Below are positions 12,397 through 23,113 of a DNA stretch of 64,000 nt, piece by piece. The stretch is from Melieria omissa (Eukaryota; Arthropoda; Insecta; Diptera; Ulidiidae), in NCBI GenBank assembly GCA_963971225.1, contig OZ020267.1, positions 98,809,536 to 98,873,535 of the forward strand. Direction: 5' to 3'. Each line of letters starts with the position of its first letter. The stretch's first letter is position 1. The position numbers were made by a program, and so were the translations under genes. The notes beneath the pieces were generated by a model. It was given only the letters and a program-made list of their open reading frames with translations, searched no databases and was not told the origin of the DNA.

Positions 12397-13936
12397 TAAA
12401 ATATATTTTTTTATGATTTCAATCAGAGCTGAAAAACGAGTAAATTCATTAAAAATTTTGTGTTGTTTTAAATATTAAAAAAAATGTTGTATTTAATTTT
12501 AAAATTGTTTATATATTTTTTATTATTTAATTTTTAAATTTGGTATTATTTTTTATAACCAAAAAATGTTGTTTATTATTTAATTATATTGAAAAATATT
12601 ATTTTTGTATTTTTTCTTTTGCTGAGGAATTAAAAAAATAATAAATCAACAATTTAATTTTTTCACCTCATAAACTTTACAATAATTTTTAAAATGTTGA
12701 CATTTTAAAGTGCAAAGTATATTTAACTCCTCAATTCATAATTTCAACTTCATTTTATTTACTTTGTGGCGCCTTATCACTTGCAAACATAAGTTTGGAA
12801 TGCGGAAAAATAAATATGAAAAACCAATGTTGCACCTGAAAATTTCCTGTTTTTTTTCTTAAATGTTGCAGTTGCAAAGTTTCACCCTTAACATGTTCAC
12901 ACTTCAGCCACGCAAACTTTATGTTGAAAAACTAATTAATCTGTTTATGGTAAAAACTTACTTGGCAAAAAATATTATTTTTTTTTACTATAAAAATAAA
13001 AAAAAGTTCAACATTAAAGATTTGCAATTTGCGTTGCCACTTCAAAGTGTTTGACGGCGGCACCAAATGCGGCCCCAATTAACTGGCGTCGGTCTTTAAT
13101 GCTGCACTTGTGTAGCCTTGAATAGCAAAATGCGCAAACGCCGACAACAGAAGCAAGAACAACAACTACAACAAATAAATACTTGGGCCGTTTTTTTCCG
13201 CTCGACTTGGACACGCAATGCGAGCACAGTTCTCACCGGTTTTTGGTAATCTTATCGCCGACGTTGTCAATGCGATGCTGTGCGGCTGGTTGCTTGAACA
13301 GACAGACAGACATACATACAGCCGGTCAGCTGGCAACGCAGCTGAGTGTAACGACGGCAAGGCACTTGTTGAACTTTTGCGTGTTGCTTATCGATGCAAA
13401 ATCGTTAGCCAAGTTGGGGCGGAGTGCAGCGGAGAAGGCGACTGCAAATATTTACGAAAAATCACTAATGCGCATTAGTTGGCGTTTAATTGGGCAGTTT
13501 GTGTGATTTGCATGTCATTTGTTGTTGGTTTTTTAGATTTTTATTTTTTGGTTTTAGTTTTAGCTTTGATTTTTTTTTGCAGTTGTTTGTTGTAGTCGCT
13601 GTGCGCGAGGAAATAAATTATGGTTTCATGTAACTTGAGTGAGATTGCAATAAAAACAGGCGATTAAAATGATATATGAATGCATAACGATAAGTAAGAG
13701 GTGATTAAGTTGAGGTGTGGTCAACGGTAAATTTGTATGATTTTGAAGAAAAACTTTAAATTGCATTTGAACATTTAGACTTGTGAGAAAAACTACATGA
13801 CTGCTTGGAAAATGGATTTTTAATGGTTGTGTACAGTTTGACTATTTTGGGATTTTGATCTCAAATTAGAATAAAATTGTTAAAGGCTTTGATTTTTATT
13901 TGTAAATTTTAAAAGTAAAATTTAAACTTAAACAAA
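12397..13936. other. Intronic, no gene recognised
   Basis: Very AT-rich at 12400-12720. Around 13050-13500 the base composition is more balanced, with short overlapping ORFs on both strands, none carrying a recognisable domain. Confidence 0.5.
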
Positions 13937-14000
13937 GTTAGGTTAGGTTGCGCAAGAGTTCTGTTCAGTGGAAGACCCTGTTGGGTCCCTTTCGAATCAC
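13937..14000 (+). repeat. Partial copy of the TTAGG/GACCCTGTTGGGTCCC repeat
   Basis: TTAGGTTAGGTT is followed by AGACCCTGTTGGGTCCCTTTCGAATC, sharing the core with the repeats at 12287 and 44783. It lies about 100 bases before a long (TAAAA)n tract, which may be its expanded tail. Confidence 0.6.
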
Positions 14001-14119
14001 TTCATTTAGGATCGGGTTCCCCTTCCTGTCCATTGAGTTTCCTGAAGAACCAGACGCGATCTTTTGGGAGTAATTTAGTCTTAGCGAGGAATAAAGTTAA
14101 AAGTTAAAGTTAAATAAAG

Positions 14120-14456
14120 TTAATAAAATAAAATAAAATAAAATAAAATAAAATAAAATAAAATAAAATAAAATAAAATAAAATAAAATAAAATAAAATA
14201 AAATAAAATAAAATAAAATAAAATAAATTAGAATAAAATAAAATAAAATAAAATAAAATAAAATAAAAAAAAATAAAATAAAATAAAATAAAATAAAATA
14301 AAATAAAATATAATAAAATAACATAAAATAAAATAAATTAGAATAAATTAGAACAAACTAAAATAAAATTAAATAAAATAAATTAAATTAAAATAATATA
14401 AAATAAAATAAAATAAAATAAAATAAAATAAAATAAAATAAAATAAAAGAAAATTA
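14120..14456. repeat. (AAAAT)n microsatellite, about 335 bp
   Basis: Near-perfect pentanucleotide AAAAT repeats, interrupted by AATTAGAAT and AAAAAAAAT variants around 14225-14400. On the minus strand it translates as a meaningless FYFIL repeat. Confidence 0.97.
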
Positions 14457-15188
14457 AATTAAATTAAATACATTGTTTGATTCAAAAACCAATTCGAAAA
14501 TTGTATAAACCATAATATAAATAAACCATAATATAAAATGTAAAAAAAAAGTCTCTGAATTTTCCAATCGATTCAGTAATCTGTGCTGGCGTTCTATAAG
14601 TTGGATCATATATATCTCATACCTCATATAGTTTTGTGATTGCTTGGTTCAATTTTTTTGACTGCAATGAACACCAGCAAAAAGAAAATACGCCATATTT
14701 GACAATTTGTCTTCAATAAAGACGAAAACTAAAGACATTCAGATGAAAATGTTCCTGTGTGTCTCCAATCACCAAATCACACCAAATTTTTTTTTTCGTC
14801 TAAGCCGTTCCGGTGATTTTGATGTCAAAGATGCAGCACGCTCCAAGGCCAGTTTTCGAAATTCTCGATAAAATCATAGAAATTGTCGAGTCCGACCATC
14901 ATGTAAGCACAGTTTTGATTGCTCAGAAGCCAAAGTTTGCATAGGAGACTGTTTGGTTCCAATGCAGAAAGGAGCTCAATGTTCAAGAGTAAAAAAACTT
15001 CATGTACAGAATTTCCACCTGCAGAATGCAGCTGAATCACACCAAAATCGATTAATTTTTGAAGAGGATGATGAGTGTTGATGAAAAGTGAATCACTTAG
15101 AAGAACGTCAGACGAAAACTTTGGGTAGCCAAGCCAGAATTAAGAATCAAAAAGGTTTTTCTGTGTGTTCGGTGGAATTGACAGGTAA
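14457..15188. other. Intronic, no gene recognised
   Basis: AT-rich sequence with short ORFs only. No repeat shared with the rest of the window was noticed except at its right edge, where a MITE begins. Confidence 0.5.
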
Positions 15189-15331
15189 CAGTGGCGCACA
15201 CAGAGAGAGTCTTCAGGGTTAAAACTCTCCAAATACAAAATTTTCTGATGCAAAATATGGTTTTAAAAGGAATTTGTTCAACTTGTGAGGAACACAAAAC
15301 CCTCCAAAATTAAATCCTGTGTGCTCCACTG
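15189..15331. mobile_element. hAT-like MITE, family B, copy 1
   Basis: 143 bp from CAGTGGCGCACACAG to CTGTGTGCTCCACTG, an inverted pair. The interior block CAAATACAAAATTTTCTGATGC / GCAAAATATGGTTT is shared with the copy at 35736. Flanks ACAGGTAA and GCAGAGAA match at only 5 of 8 bases, so the target duplication has decayed or the boundary is off. Confidence 0.75.
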
Positions 15332-16502
15332 GCAGAGAATCTTCTACTATGAGCTGTTCGCTACGGCGAAACTCTTAATACGAATCAGTTCTGTTAACAA
15401 TTTTACCCTCTAAAATACATAAGTTATCCCAAATACATAAAACTATAAATTAAAAAAAAATTATATATTTGTCCACAAAATATATCATTTGGCATCTCTG
15501 GTCGATGCTTAGATTCATTCTTCTCAATTGTTGGCAACCAACTTTTCAGCCAATCAACTGGTTTGCTTTTTTAACAGACTCGCTTTTTACAGCCCAATTT
15601 TTTTTTTTTTAATTCTAGTAATTTTATACCCACAACGACGAAGTGGCCAACTGGCGCCACTGTTGTCATGTTCCCATAAAAGATTAGAATCGACTACTGA
15701 AAACTTGCAGCTAAAATTTTATGAAAACTTAATTATTGCGCCTTCGATTTTTCACACATACGCCAACTGCAGTTTTTAACACCGTTCGCAGCTTGAAATT
15801 CAATTTTGGCTGATCAAAAGTCCATGATAAAGCAGGCAGCCACCGCTGCAGCCACACGCCGAAATAAATAGGTTTGTCAATGGCCGATAGCGCCGCTAAC
15901 AATCAGAGTGATACCAACATTTAAAAGTAGCTCAGTTGACAGTTGTAGGAAAATTTATGACACATGCACTTGAATGACTTTCAAGGTGTTGCAGCATTGT
16001 TTCCTCACACCCAAGCAAATAAAACCCAAAACCAACACACAACGTGAACAGTCACAATGTGGGAGTGGGGAGTGTGGCAGCTATGAAAATTGTGACTTTT
16101 ATGGTCGCAGATTATGCAAGTTGAATGGCCGCGTTGCAGTGGCACATGAAAATAGAATCGTGCTTGGGGTATAAAGTTTGTGGTGAGCTTTTTTTGGTGG
16201 CTGTCAAAAACGTCAACTAAACTGGGTTGAAGGTTATGTTTTATGGTTTTCAAAATGCCAAAATGACTCAGTGGCGATTAGGTAATTTGAAAATTTAAAA
16301 CATTCAGTACTTCAGTTTTGTTGTACAACTGCAAAACAAAATAAGTATCCCAGGATTAACATTTTCTATTTCTAAAAGAAGTGTCTTTTTTGAAGCTTCT
16401 GTTGAAGTCCAATCATTACTACGACTCATAAAAAATATTCCATCTGGTACCGTTAGGGACATAAAATGGGTCTATGCATATGATCTAAGAACGGCGACTT
16501 TC
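15332..16502. other. Intronic, no gene recognised
   Basis: Contains a (T)n tract near 15599 and a TGACAG-rich stretch around 15930-16210. The ORFs at 15528..15779 and 15974..16174 do not resemble the missing LN N-terminal exon or anything else. Confidence 0.5.
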
Positions 16503-16565
16503 CCCTCTCTCTCTCTCTCACTCTCAAGCAATCTACTAATAGTTTTTATCTCTGTCTTTCCGCAG
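16503..16565 (+). promoter_or_regulatory. 3' splice signal before the LN exon
   Basis: A CT-dinucleotide run (about 16505-16525) is followed by CTACTAATAG, which fits a CTAAT-type branch point at 16532-16541, then a pyrimidine tract TTTTTATCTCTGTCTTTCCGCAG ending at 16565. Together with the in-frame LN sequence starting at 16566 this decides the exon start. The open frame gives IYQVFFV, the expected LN strand, immediately after the AG. Confidence 0.8.
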
Positions 16566-18508
16566 ATCTATCAGGTCTTCTTTGTGATGCTCAAGTCCGC
16601 CAATTCGCCGCGACCAGCCTCTTGGATACTGGAAAAGTCACTCGATGGCTTCAACTATGTGCCCTGGCAGTATTTCGGCCTCAGCGACACCGACTGTCGC
16701 CAGCGTTACGGACTGCCAGGCCAAACTGGCAAATATGTCTTCCTGAACGACACCGAAATCATCTGCACCACACAATTCTCGAAAGCGCTGCCGCTCGAGA
16801 ATGGCGAACTGCACGTGTCGCTGCTCAAGAATCGCCCGGGCGCCATGGAGCAGAGCGCTGCGCTCATGGATTTCATAACCGCGCGCTACATACGCATTCG
16901 ACTGCAGGGCATGCACTCCACGGCCAATCTGGACAACAGCGTCGACTGGCTGCTGGACGCACAGTCGCTGGAGAAGCGCTCGTTCTACTCGCTGAAGCAG
17001 ATTCGCGTGAGCGCACGTCTGGACTGTCACGGCCATGCGGAGAAGACTGTGGAGCTGGCTGAGAAGCGCAAGCGCGATGAGCCGCCCGAGCAACAGCCGC
17101 TGCTGCCGTCCACGCTGCAGTGTGTCTGTCAGCACAACACCTGCGGCGCCGATTGCGGCACTTGCTGCGCGCTCTTTCAGGACAAGCCATTTCGAAATGG
17201 CACCACTCGCGAGTCCAACGAGTGCGAGGTGTGCCAGTGTAACGGCCATGCCGAGAGTTGCGTCTACGATGCGTTCATGGAGCGCGGCATCTGCGCAGAC
17301 TGTCGCAATCACACGGCGGGCAATGAATGCGAGTTCTGTGTGTCCGGCTACTATCGGCCGCTGGATGCATCGCTAAGCGAGCCGTGTCAGCCGTGCGAGT
17401 GCCAAGGACGCGGCGCCAACGGCCACTGCCAGCCGCTGGGCGGCCAGTGTCACTGCAGCGAAGGCTTCGAGGGCGCACGCTGTGACCAATGCGCCAGCGG
17501 CTACTACGGCGACGAGTGCCGCAAGTGCGAGTGCGATGCGCGCGGCACTGTGCCCGACACCGAGTGCGCCGGCGTTTGTCAGTGCAAGCCGCATGTGACG
17601 GGCGACACGTGCGCCAGCTGCCTTGCCGGCTACTACGATTTGAGTGCTTCGAATGCGGAAGGCTGTGCGCCGTGCTGGTGCTCCGGTGTGGGCTTGGGCT
17701 GCGCCAGCGCACAGCTGCAGACGTTGGCCTTCGAGACGCTGAATGACTGGCGAGTGACTGATATGACGCGATCGCAGGTGGCCACACCCAACGTGGACAC
17801 GGACTCGAACTACCTCGTCTACGGCATGTACGATCTCAGCGAAGTGGAGGCCATCTACTGGCAGTCGCCGCAGGGCTACCTGGGCAACCGGCTGACCAGC
17901 TACGGCTCGCGGCTGACCATACAGGTCAGCTGGGTGACCATACGCGGCGACACATCGGGCAAGCCCACCTCGGGACCGGATGTGATACTGTTCGGTCGCA
18001 ACGGACTGAAGATTGCTTATGGCGATGCGGAGTACACGCGCACGGCGGCCGCCACCATCAATGTTACGCTGGAGGAGACGGACTGGTATCATGTGCCGCC
18101 AGCGGTGCGCGACATAAAGACACGCCTGCGCCGCAACGAGTACCACGGCGCAGCGGTGACGCGCGCGCAGTTTCTGTCGGTGTTGGCCACGCTGGAGGCT
18201 CTGCTGGTGCGCGGCGCCTATCACACCGACCAGGTGGAGACTTCGCTGGAGCGCGTGATTATCTACTCGGGCGGCACTGAGCTGGGCGGCAGACCCACAA
18301 CGCGCGTGGAGCAGTGCGTCTGTCCGCAGGGCTACACCGGCTTGTCGTGCGAGGGCTGCGACTTTGGCTACATACGCGTCTTCGAGAACTCGACCGAACA
18401 TCAGCTGGTGCCGAAATGCATTCCCTGCCCCTGCAACGGACACTCCAACTCGTGCGATCTGCAGAGCGGTGGCTGCGGCAACTGCATGCACAACACCTAT
18501 GGAGAGAG
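16566..18508 (+). CDS. wb: Laminin alpha chain (wing blister type), internal exon: LN C-terminal half, LE1-LE5, laminin IV-A, LE5-LE6
   Basis: Laminin alpha chains form the long arm of secreted basement-membrane heterotrimers. The LN domain drives network polymerisation; LE modules form the rod. The exon opens at ATC after a CAG acceptor and reads 647 codons plus two bases. Residues 1-151 are the LN C-terminal half, with SPRPASWILEKSLDG, PWQYF and ARYIRIRL. Four LE modules start near residues 152, 223, 276 and 318. A fifth begins around CWCSGVGLGC and is interrupted by a laminin IV type A domain (about 384-575), then resumes at QCVCPQGYTG (584). LE6 starts near the end and continues in the next exon through the split Arg of YGERCERC. 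Four LE modules before laminin IV-A favours wb over LanA. NGT, NHT, NVT and NST glycosylation sequons are present. LE1 lacks two cysteines (see findings). The exon is far more GC-rich than its surroundings. The signal peptide and LN N-terminal half are absent. Confidence 0.95.
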
Positions 18509-19023
18509 GTGAGAATCACAGAGATTAATCTTGAACTTATCTCTTATTTTTTTCTACTACATACATTACTCAAACGGACTGCAGAAAATAACCACAAATC
18601 AAATAAAAACCGTGAAAAGACATTTCTGGGCAAACATAGACAGAACTCAACACTTGCGGAATAGCTTCCACCTTCCATACACACATTCCACCTTCAATGC
18701 ACACACCACATCTGCATAGTGGTGTGTGCATTGGCTAAGTGGCATTTCTGGTTTTTAAACTCACCACAGCAAGGCACAATTTCATTTGCTCTATGTGGAT
18801 TCTAACTTTGGTGAAATGCACTTCAGTTTCCCCACAAACTCACCAAACTGCATTTCCTTGTATCATAACCTGCATCACCTTCAAATTCACCAATCTATGC
18901 ATGTAATTGTACCATTATTGCTGCCCAAAGCTACAGCTGCAGTATTAAATTTAATGTTTTAATTTTTTAATTGAATTTACCGTTATTCTAATAAAATTGC
19001 CATTTACATGCACCAATTTTCAG
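18509..19023 (+). other. wb: Intron of wb, phase 2, 515 bases
   Basis: The donor is AG|GTGAGA and the acceptor ATTTTCAG. A TTCTAATAA branch-like sequence lies about 40 bases before the acceptor. The intron contains no ORF of note and no repeat that I recognise, apart from several short direct copies of CACACAC and CCACCTTC. Confidence 0.9.
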
Positions 19024-19362
19024 ATGCGAACGCTGCAAGGTGGGCTACTACGGCAATCCACTGCAAGGCACACCGAACGATTGCAAACGCTGCGCCTGCC
19101 CTCTGTTGGCCGATAGCAACAACTTTTCGCCCAGTTGCCAGCTAAAGACGTACAGCATCATAGACATGAATCCCATGTACGGACTGGTGGAGAATTCCGA
19201 GTACATTTGCACGCAATGTCCGCCTGGCTACACGGGCGACCATTGCGAAATGTGCGACGACGGCTACTACGGCAATCCGACGGAACCGGGCTCACAGTGT
19301 CGTCCTTGCGCGTGCGATGGGGGACCGTGTGATGTCTTTACGGGCGTTTGCATTACGTGCGA
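19024..19362 (+). CDS. wb: Laminin alpha chain (wb type), internal exon: LE6 end, LE7, LE8 start
   Basis: Second exon of the same laminin chain. The exon runs from an ATTTTCAG acceptor to a GA|GTAAGT donor. It is 339 bases (113 codons), in phase 2 at both ends, so skipping it would keep the frame. It finishes LE6 (CERCKVGYYGNP), carries the whole of LE7 with the long loop typical of this position in alpha chains (ACPLLADSNNFSPSC, then ICTQCPPGYTGDHCEMC), and begins LE8 (RPCACDGGPCDVFTGVCITC). The last codon is split GA|T and becomes Asp before GNTEG in the next exon, a normal LE sequence. All expected LE cysteines can be followed. The GC-rich codon use matches the previous exon. The family assignment is very secure; the symbol rests on domain order. 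Confidence 0.95.
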
Positions 19363-19436
19363 GTAAGTAAAACAGGCGGAAAAAGTGACAGTTGAACAGA
19401 TAATTTGTAATTTTACACTGTTGGAACACTTTTCAG
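19363..19436 (+). other. wb: Intron of wb, phase 2, 74 bases
   Basis: The donor GTAAGT is close to consensus and the acceptor is ACTTTTCAG. The size is typical of a minimal fly intron. It separates the two halves of LE8. Confidence 0.92.
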
Positions 19437-19804
19437 TGGCAATACGGAAGGCTGGCGTTGCGAACGTTGCAAAATGGGCTACTGGGGCGATCCGGCAGAG
19501 GGCTGCGAGCCGTGTGATTGTTACGTGGATGGCGCCGATAGCGACGTGTGCGACAGCACCGATGGCCAGTGCCTGTGCAAGCCGCGCTTTGCGGGCAAGA
19601 AGTGCGACGAATGCGACGCCGGCTACGCCAATGTGGACTTGAAGTGTCTGCCCTGTAATTGCGATCTGTTTGGCGCAGAGGATGTGGACTACTGCGATCC
19701 CGATAGTGGACAGTGCGAGTGCAAGCCGGGCGTGACGGGACTGAAGTGCAACGAGTGCGCCGACGGGCACTTTGGACTCAAAGAGGAGTCCGACGGCTGT
19801 AGTG
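19437..19804 (+). CDS. wb: Laminin alpha chain (wb type), internal exon: LE8 end, LE9, LE10
   Basis: Third exon of the laminin chain, separated from the second by an intron of only 74 bases. It starts after CTTTTCAG with TGGCAATACG (D/G-N-T-E-G-W-R-C). It completes LE8 (ERCKMGYWGDPAEGC), then encodes LE9 (CDCYVDGADSDVC, QCLCKPRFAGKKCDEC) and LE10 (CNCDLFGAEDVDYC, QCECKPGVTGLKCNEC). It ends at GACGGCTGTAGTG|GTGAGT, a strong donor, leaving phase 1. Reading through the donor adds about 31 unrelated residues before a stop, so the splice is required. The downstream exons (second laminin IV, coiled coil and LG domains expected of the family) are not in the remaining 44 kb that I can recognise. Confidence 0.94.
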
Positions 19805-19889
19805 GTGAGTCGAAGTTTGGTTTTTCTACTATTTTAGCTGCGAATATAAGAATTTTAAATCAGTTGAAACGGTTTTGTAAAACCGATTT

Positions 19890-20860
19890 GGTGGGATAAC
19901 CCAGTAAACATTTTTGTGCGTAACATTGTTTGAAGTGTGTAGAAAAGTTTTTCAAAGACACGTTTTAACAACTAAAGTAAAATAATTAATAAATAATAGT
20001 AATAATGTAAAGTAATAAGTTTGTCAACTAAAGTAAAATATTAATTACTTCAGTTTGAAACTGTCAAATACTTTTGAAGAAATTTAGAGAAATTTTGGAA
20101 AGTGAGGTTAGGAATTTTAATTTGCTTAGGACAACCCAGAAACATTTTTGTGCATGAAAATGGAATTAAAAAATTTTCTGAGTTGTTTAGGAAACTGTTG
20201 CTTAGACACGTTTGTACATTTTTCAACTAAAGTAAAGCATTAATTACACCAGTTTGAAACTGTTAAACACTTTTGAAGGAATTTCGCGTTGTAGTTGGAA
20301 GTGAGGTTAGAAATTTAAATTTGCTTAGAATAACCCAGCAAACATTTTTGTGCATGAAAATAGAAATGAAAAAGTTTCTGAAGCATTAAGGAAAAATGTT
20401 GCTTAGACACATTTTGACATTTTTCACCTTAAGTAAAATATTAATGACGCCAGTTGGAAACTGTCAAACACTTTTGAAGGAATTTGGCGTTGCAGATGGA
20501 AAGTGAGAATTTTTCTGAGTGTGTAGGAAAAATGTTGTTTAGATATGTAGTGACATTTGTCAACTGAAGTGAAGCATTAATGACGCCAGTTCGAAGCTAT
20601 GAAATATTATACTTTAGAAGAAATATGCCGTTGCAGATGAAAAGTGAGGTTAGGAAATTAAATTTGCTAAGAAAAACCCAAAAACATTTTTTGAATGAAA
20701 GTGGAAATGAAAAATTATCTGAAGTGTGTAGGAAAACTGTTACTTACACATGTTTTGACATTTGTCAACTGAAGTAAAATGACGCGAGTTTGAAACTGTC
20801 AAATACTTTAGAAGCAATTTGGCGTTGCCGAGGGAAAGTGAGGTTAGGAATTCAAAAGTT
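19890..20860. repeat. Tandem array, unit about 145-235 bp, about five copies
   Basis: AACCCAG-AAACATTTTTGTG begins units at 19898, 20133, 20332 and 20676, with a shorter unit in between. Each unit contains GGAAA-TGTTGCTTAGACACGT, TTTCAACTAAAGTAAA and CAGTTTGAAACTGTCAAACACTTTTGAAG. The array starts less than 100 bases after the wb exon donor. Confidence 0.85.
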
Positions 20861-22463
20861 GAAGAAAAAACTTGCATGTTCTGAACAATTGGTAATTGAC
20901 ACCGCAAGTCGGCAGCACTGTGACATTCAACAGCTGAACGTTTCCTTAATTATTGCACCTGTCTGACACAAATTACTCGATTGTATTTTTTTTAATTTTT
21001 TTTCGTTGCGCACTTTTAACCGCTTCATGTGCCGCCATGCGCACAAAAGAATGTTTCGGCGGCGTATGGCGCAGTCTTTGAGTACAACGCGCGGAAATTC
21101 TTTCAAACCACAACACGGCGGCGCAGCATTTGCGGCAAATGTTGCGCGTGCTCCGCGTGTCGCTGCGTACATTGCAATTAATTTTAAGTGTTTTTCAAAA
21201 AGAAAAACAACAACAAAACCACGCAGCCGCAGTTTTGGGCATGTTTACGAATGTAATAGTCGTCTTCTGCTTTAACCCACTAACGCTTTCGCCGCTCAGT
21301 TCGTCAGAAGCGCCAACAAACAAAAAACTTTATACAAGAATTTAATACAAAAATGTACAACAATACCAACAACAACAGTGCATTGATCAATTTCATTTCG
21401 AGTAACACTTTTGCTACACGCGGACCACTCATTGGTGCGGCGCAACGGAAATTATGACGTACGGCCACGGCGAGATTAAAAGCAGATGATCCCTCGAACA
21501 GCGGCGGCGGAGGCGGCTGCAACGCTTCACTGGCAGCGCATTGTAATCGATGGCAGGCGCACCGCTGTGCCGCGCTCGACACAGCGACGTGTTCCAATTG
21601 ACCTGTTGCACCAAATGCGCATCGTTCAATTGCCGCTCCCCGCAACTTTTGCTTTCTTTGTTGTGTTGCACCTTCGGCAAATGTGGGTCTGGTGGCGGCC
21701 AGCGCTGCGTATTTTCAGTTTTAAGTGGAATTTCAGTTTTTGGACGGCACATCCACACTTAATAGCGCTCAGAGCAACAACAACAACAACATTAATCGAT
21801 CAATAATGCGCCCATGAGCAACACTTGTGCGTTATTGCAACTTGAAGTTGGTTGACTGCACTTGAGCAAAGCGCACGGAAGATGTTGCGGCGCCGCGGCC
21901 GCTTGATTTGGTGCGTGGCGCGCTGCGACGCAGAGAATTTAATTTAAAATGCAACTTTTTTCTCCGCAAAGCTTTTCTGAAGTGGCCACAATGGATTATT
22001 ATGAAAGTAATCGAGTTATTATGGGAAGCGGTTTTGTTGTTGTTGTACTGCCGCAGCAGCTCAAGTGGCTGCAAGTTGCTGTGTGGAAAATGTGAAAAAC
22101 AAATGAGCAAAGTTGATTGCATTACATTGTTGTAAATATTGTAAATTTCATTGAGATTGCAGCATAGAAGAACACATAGAGAACTCTACATCGATGTACA
22201 GAAATAAGTTGTTTATTCCAAAATTTCAACAGCGCTTATTTTGAAGTGGTTTATAAGTTTTGTTAAGTTTTTTTTAGGGCAGCACTCTGATTTTGTATCT
22301 TTGGGTGTTGTATTGTTGATTTGAGTCATTGAATCATGTCAAAGTTTAAGGATTGTCTGAGCATCATCATTGAATGCAAAATGTCTGAAATATCTGTTGA
22401 TCTATGAAGTCAAAAAAATTCTAGAAAATACCAGAAAATTGTGCGTTCAATGCATTTACTAGT
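20861..22463. other. Intronic, no gene recognised; CG-richer around 21000-21960
   Basis: Both strands show overlapping ORFs of 60-113 residues at 21006-21806 without recognisable motifs. A NotI-like GCGGCCGC site occurs near 21895. The relatively balanced composition may mark conserved non-coding DNA, but this cannot be tested here. Confidence 0.45.
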
Positions 22464-22873
22464 CAGTATTGCCAGATACCTAAAATGACTTTCTCCTAAA
22501 AATTAAATAAAAAGTTGAAATTTCTTGCAAACATTTTTAAAAAATCTCCAAAAACTTTTCTAGTGTTTTTATGATTAAAAAAAAACTTCTTAACTTTTTT
22601 TAAACTATTTAGTATTATAAACTAAGGAATTAAACGTCTCATAAAAAATATAAATATAATATATTTGGTTTTTTAATACAAAATGAGATTTTGTAAACTT
22701 CCTTCATTCATTGCATAAATTATACACTTTGAAGACAAAATTTTGATTAAAATTAATTAAACACGTATTTAAAGCTTCAGTGCCACTTCAAAAAATTCTT
22801 CCTACCAAAAACTCTCCTAAAAAGGCAGGATCCTCCTAAATGTAGGAGGAAATCACCTGATCCGGCAACTCTG
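22464..22873 (+). mobile_element. hAT-type MITE, family A, copy 2
   Basis: 410 bp from CAGTATTGCCAGATACC to CCGGCAACTCTG. It is flanked by TTACTAGT (22456-22463) and TCACTGGT (22874-22881), matching at 6 of 8 bases. It shares TTCATTCATTGCATAAATT, CACTTTGAAG and AGGAGGAAATC blocks with the copy at 26098. Confidence 0.8.
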
Positions 22874-22904
22874 TCACTGGTGTAGATGGTTCCATTTGTG
22901 TAAT

Positions 22905-23113
22905 TTATACCTTTGAGAACCGTCTCAAGCGATTGTGCCATCTGCTACATAATTATGTTTGTTCCTTTTCTAAAAAGAAACAATCAAATAAATAGTTTTT
23001 ACAAAATCAAAAAGATTGCCATGACTTATTTATTCGAATAAAAAGACATTTCTTTAAAAACAAAACTTTTGTGGAAATAAGAACGAAATTTGTGTTGGTT
23101 CCCAAAGGGTTAA
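22905..23113. mobile_element. piggyBac-like non-autonomous element 2 (decayed)
   Basis: The left end TTATACCTTTGAGAACC and the reverse complement of the right end, TTAACCCTTTGGGAACC, match at 14 of 17 bases. The target TTAA survives on the right (23110-23113) and is TTAT on the left. The element is 209 bp, non-coding, and only 31 bases from the hAT MITE at 22464. Confidence 0.55.

Larger units (their letters stand above)
1..16565 (+). other. wb: Upstream wb intron (5' end outside window)
   Basis: No exon for the signal peptide or the N-terminal half of the LN domain is recognisable on the + strand before 16566. The whole stretch is therefore best read as a single intron of at least 16.5 kb, filled with MITEs, tandem arrays and simple repeats listed separately. 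The alternative, that the start of the gene is missing through assembly error, cannot be excluded. Confidence 0.65.

Noticed and set aside
14097..14324. 75-residue FYFIL repeat protein on the minus strand
   Set aside because: Direct translation of the (AAAAT)n microsatellite.
15974..16174. Candidate for the missing LN N-terminal exon just upstream of the first wb exon
   Set aside because: Translation shows none of the LN motifs and a splice to 16566 would not give a laminin-like join.
16638..17312. 224-residue minus-strand open frame
   Set aside because: Antisense shadow of the same exon; no motif.
17373..18491. 372-residue open frame on the minus strand opposite the laminin exon
   Set aside because: It is the antisense shadow of a GC-rich coding exon with strong third-position GC; it has an Ala/Val/Arg-rich arbitrary composition and no domain.
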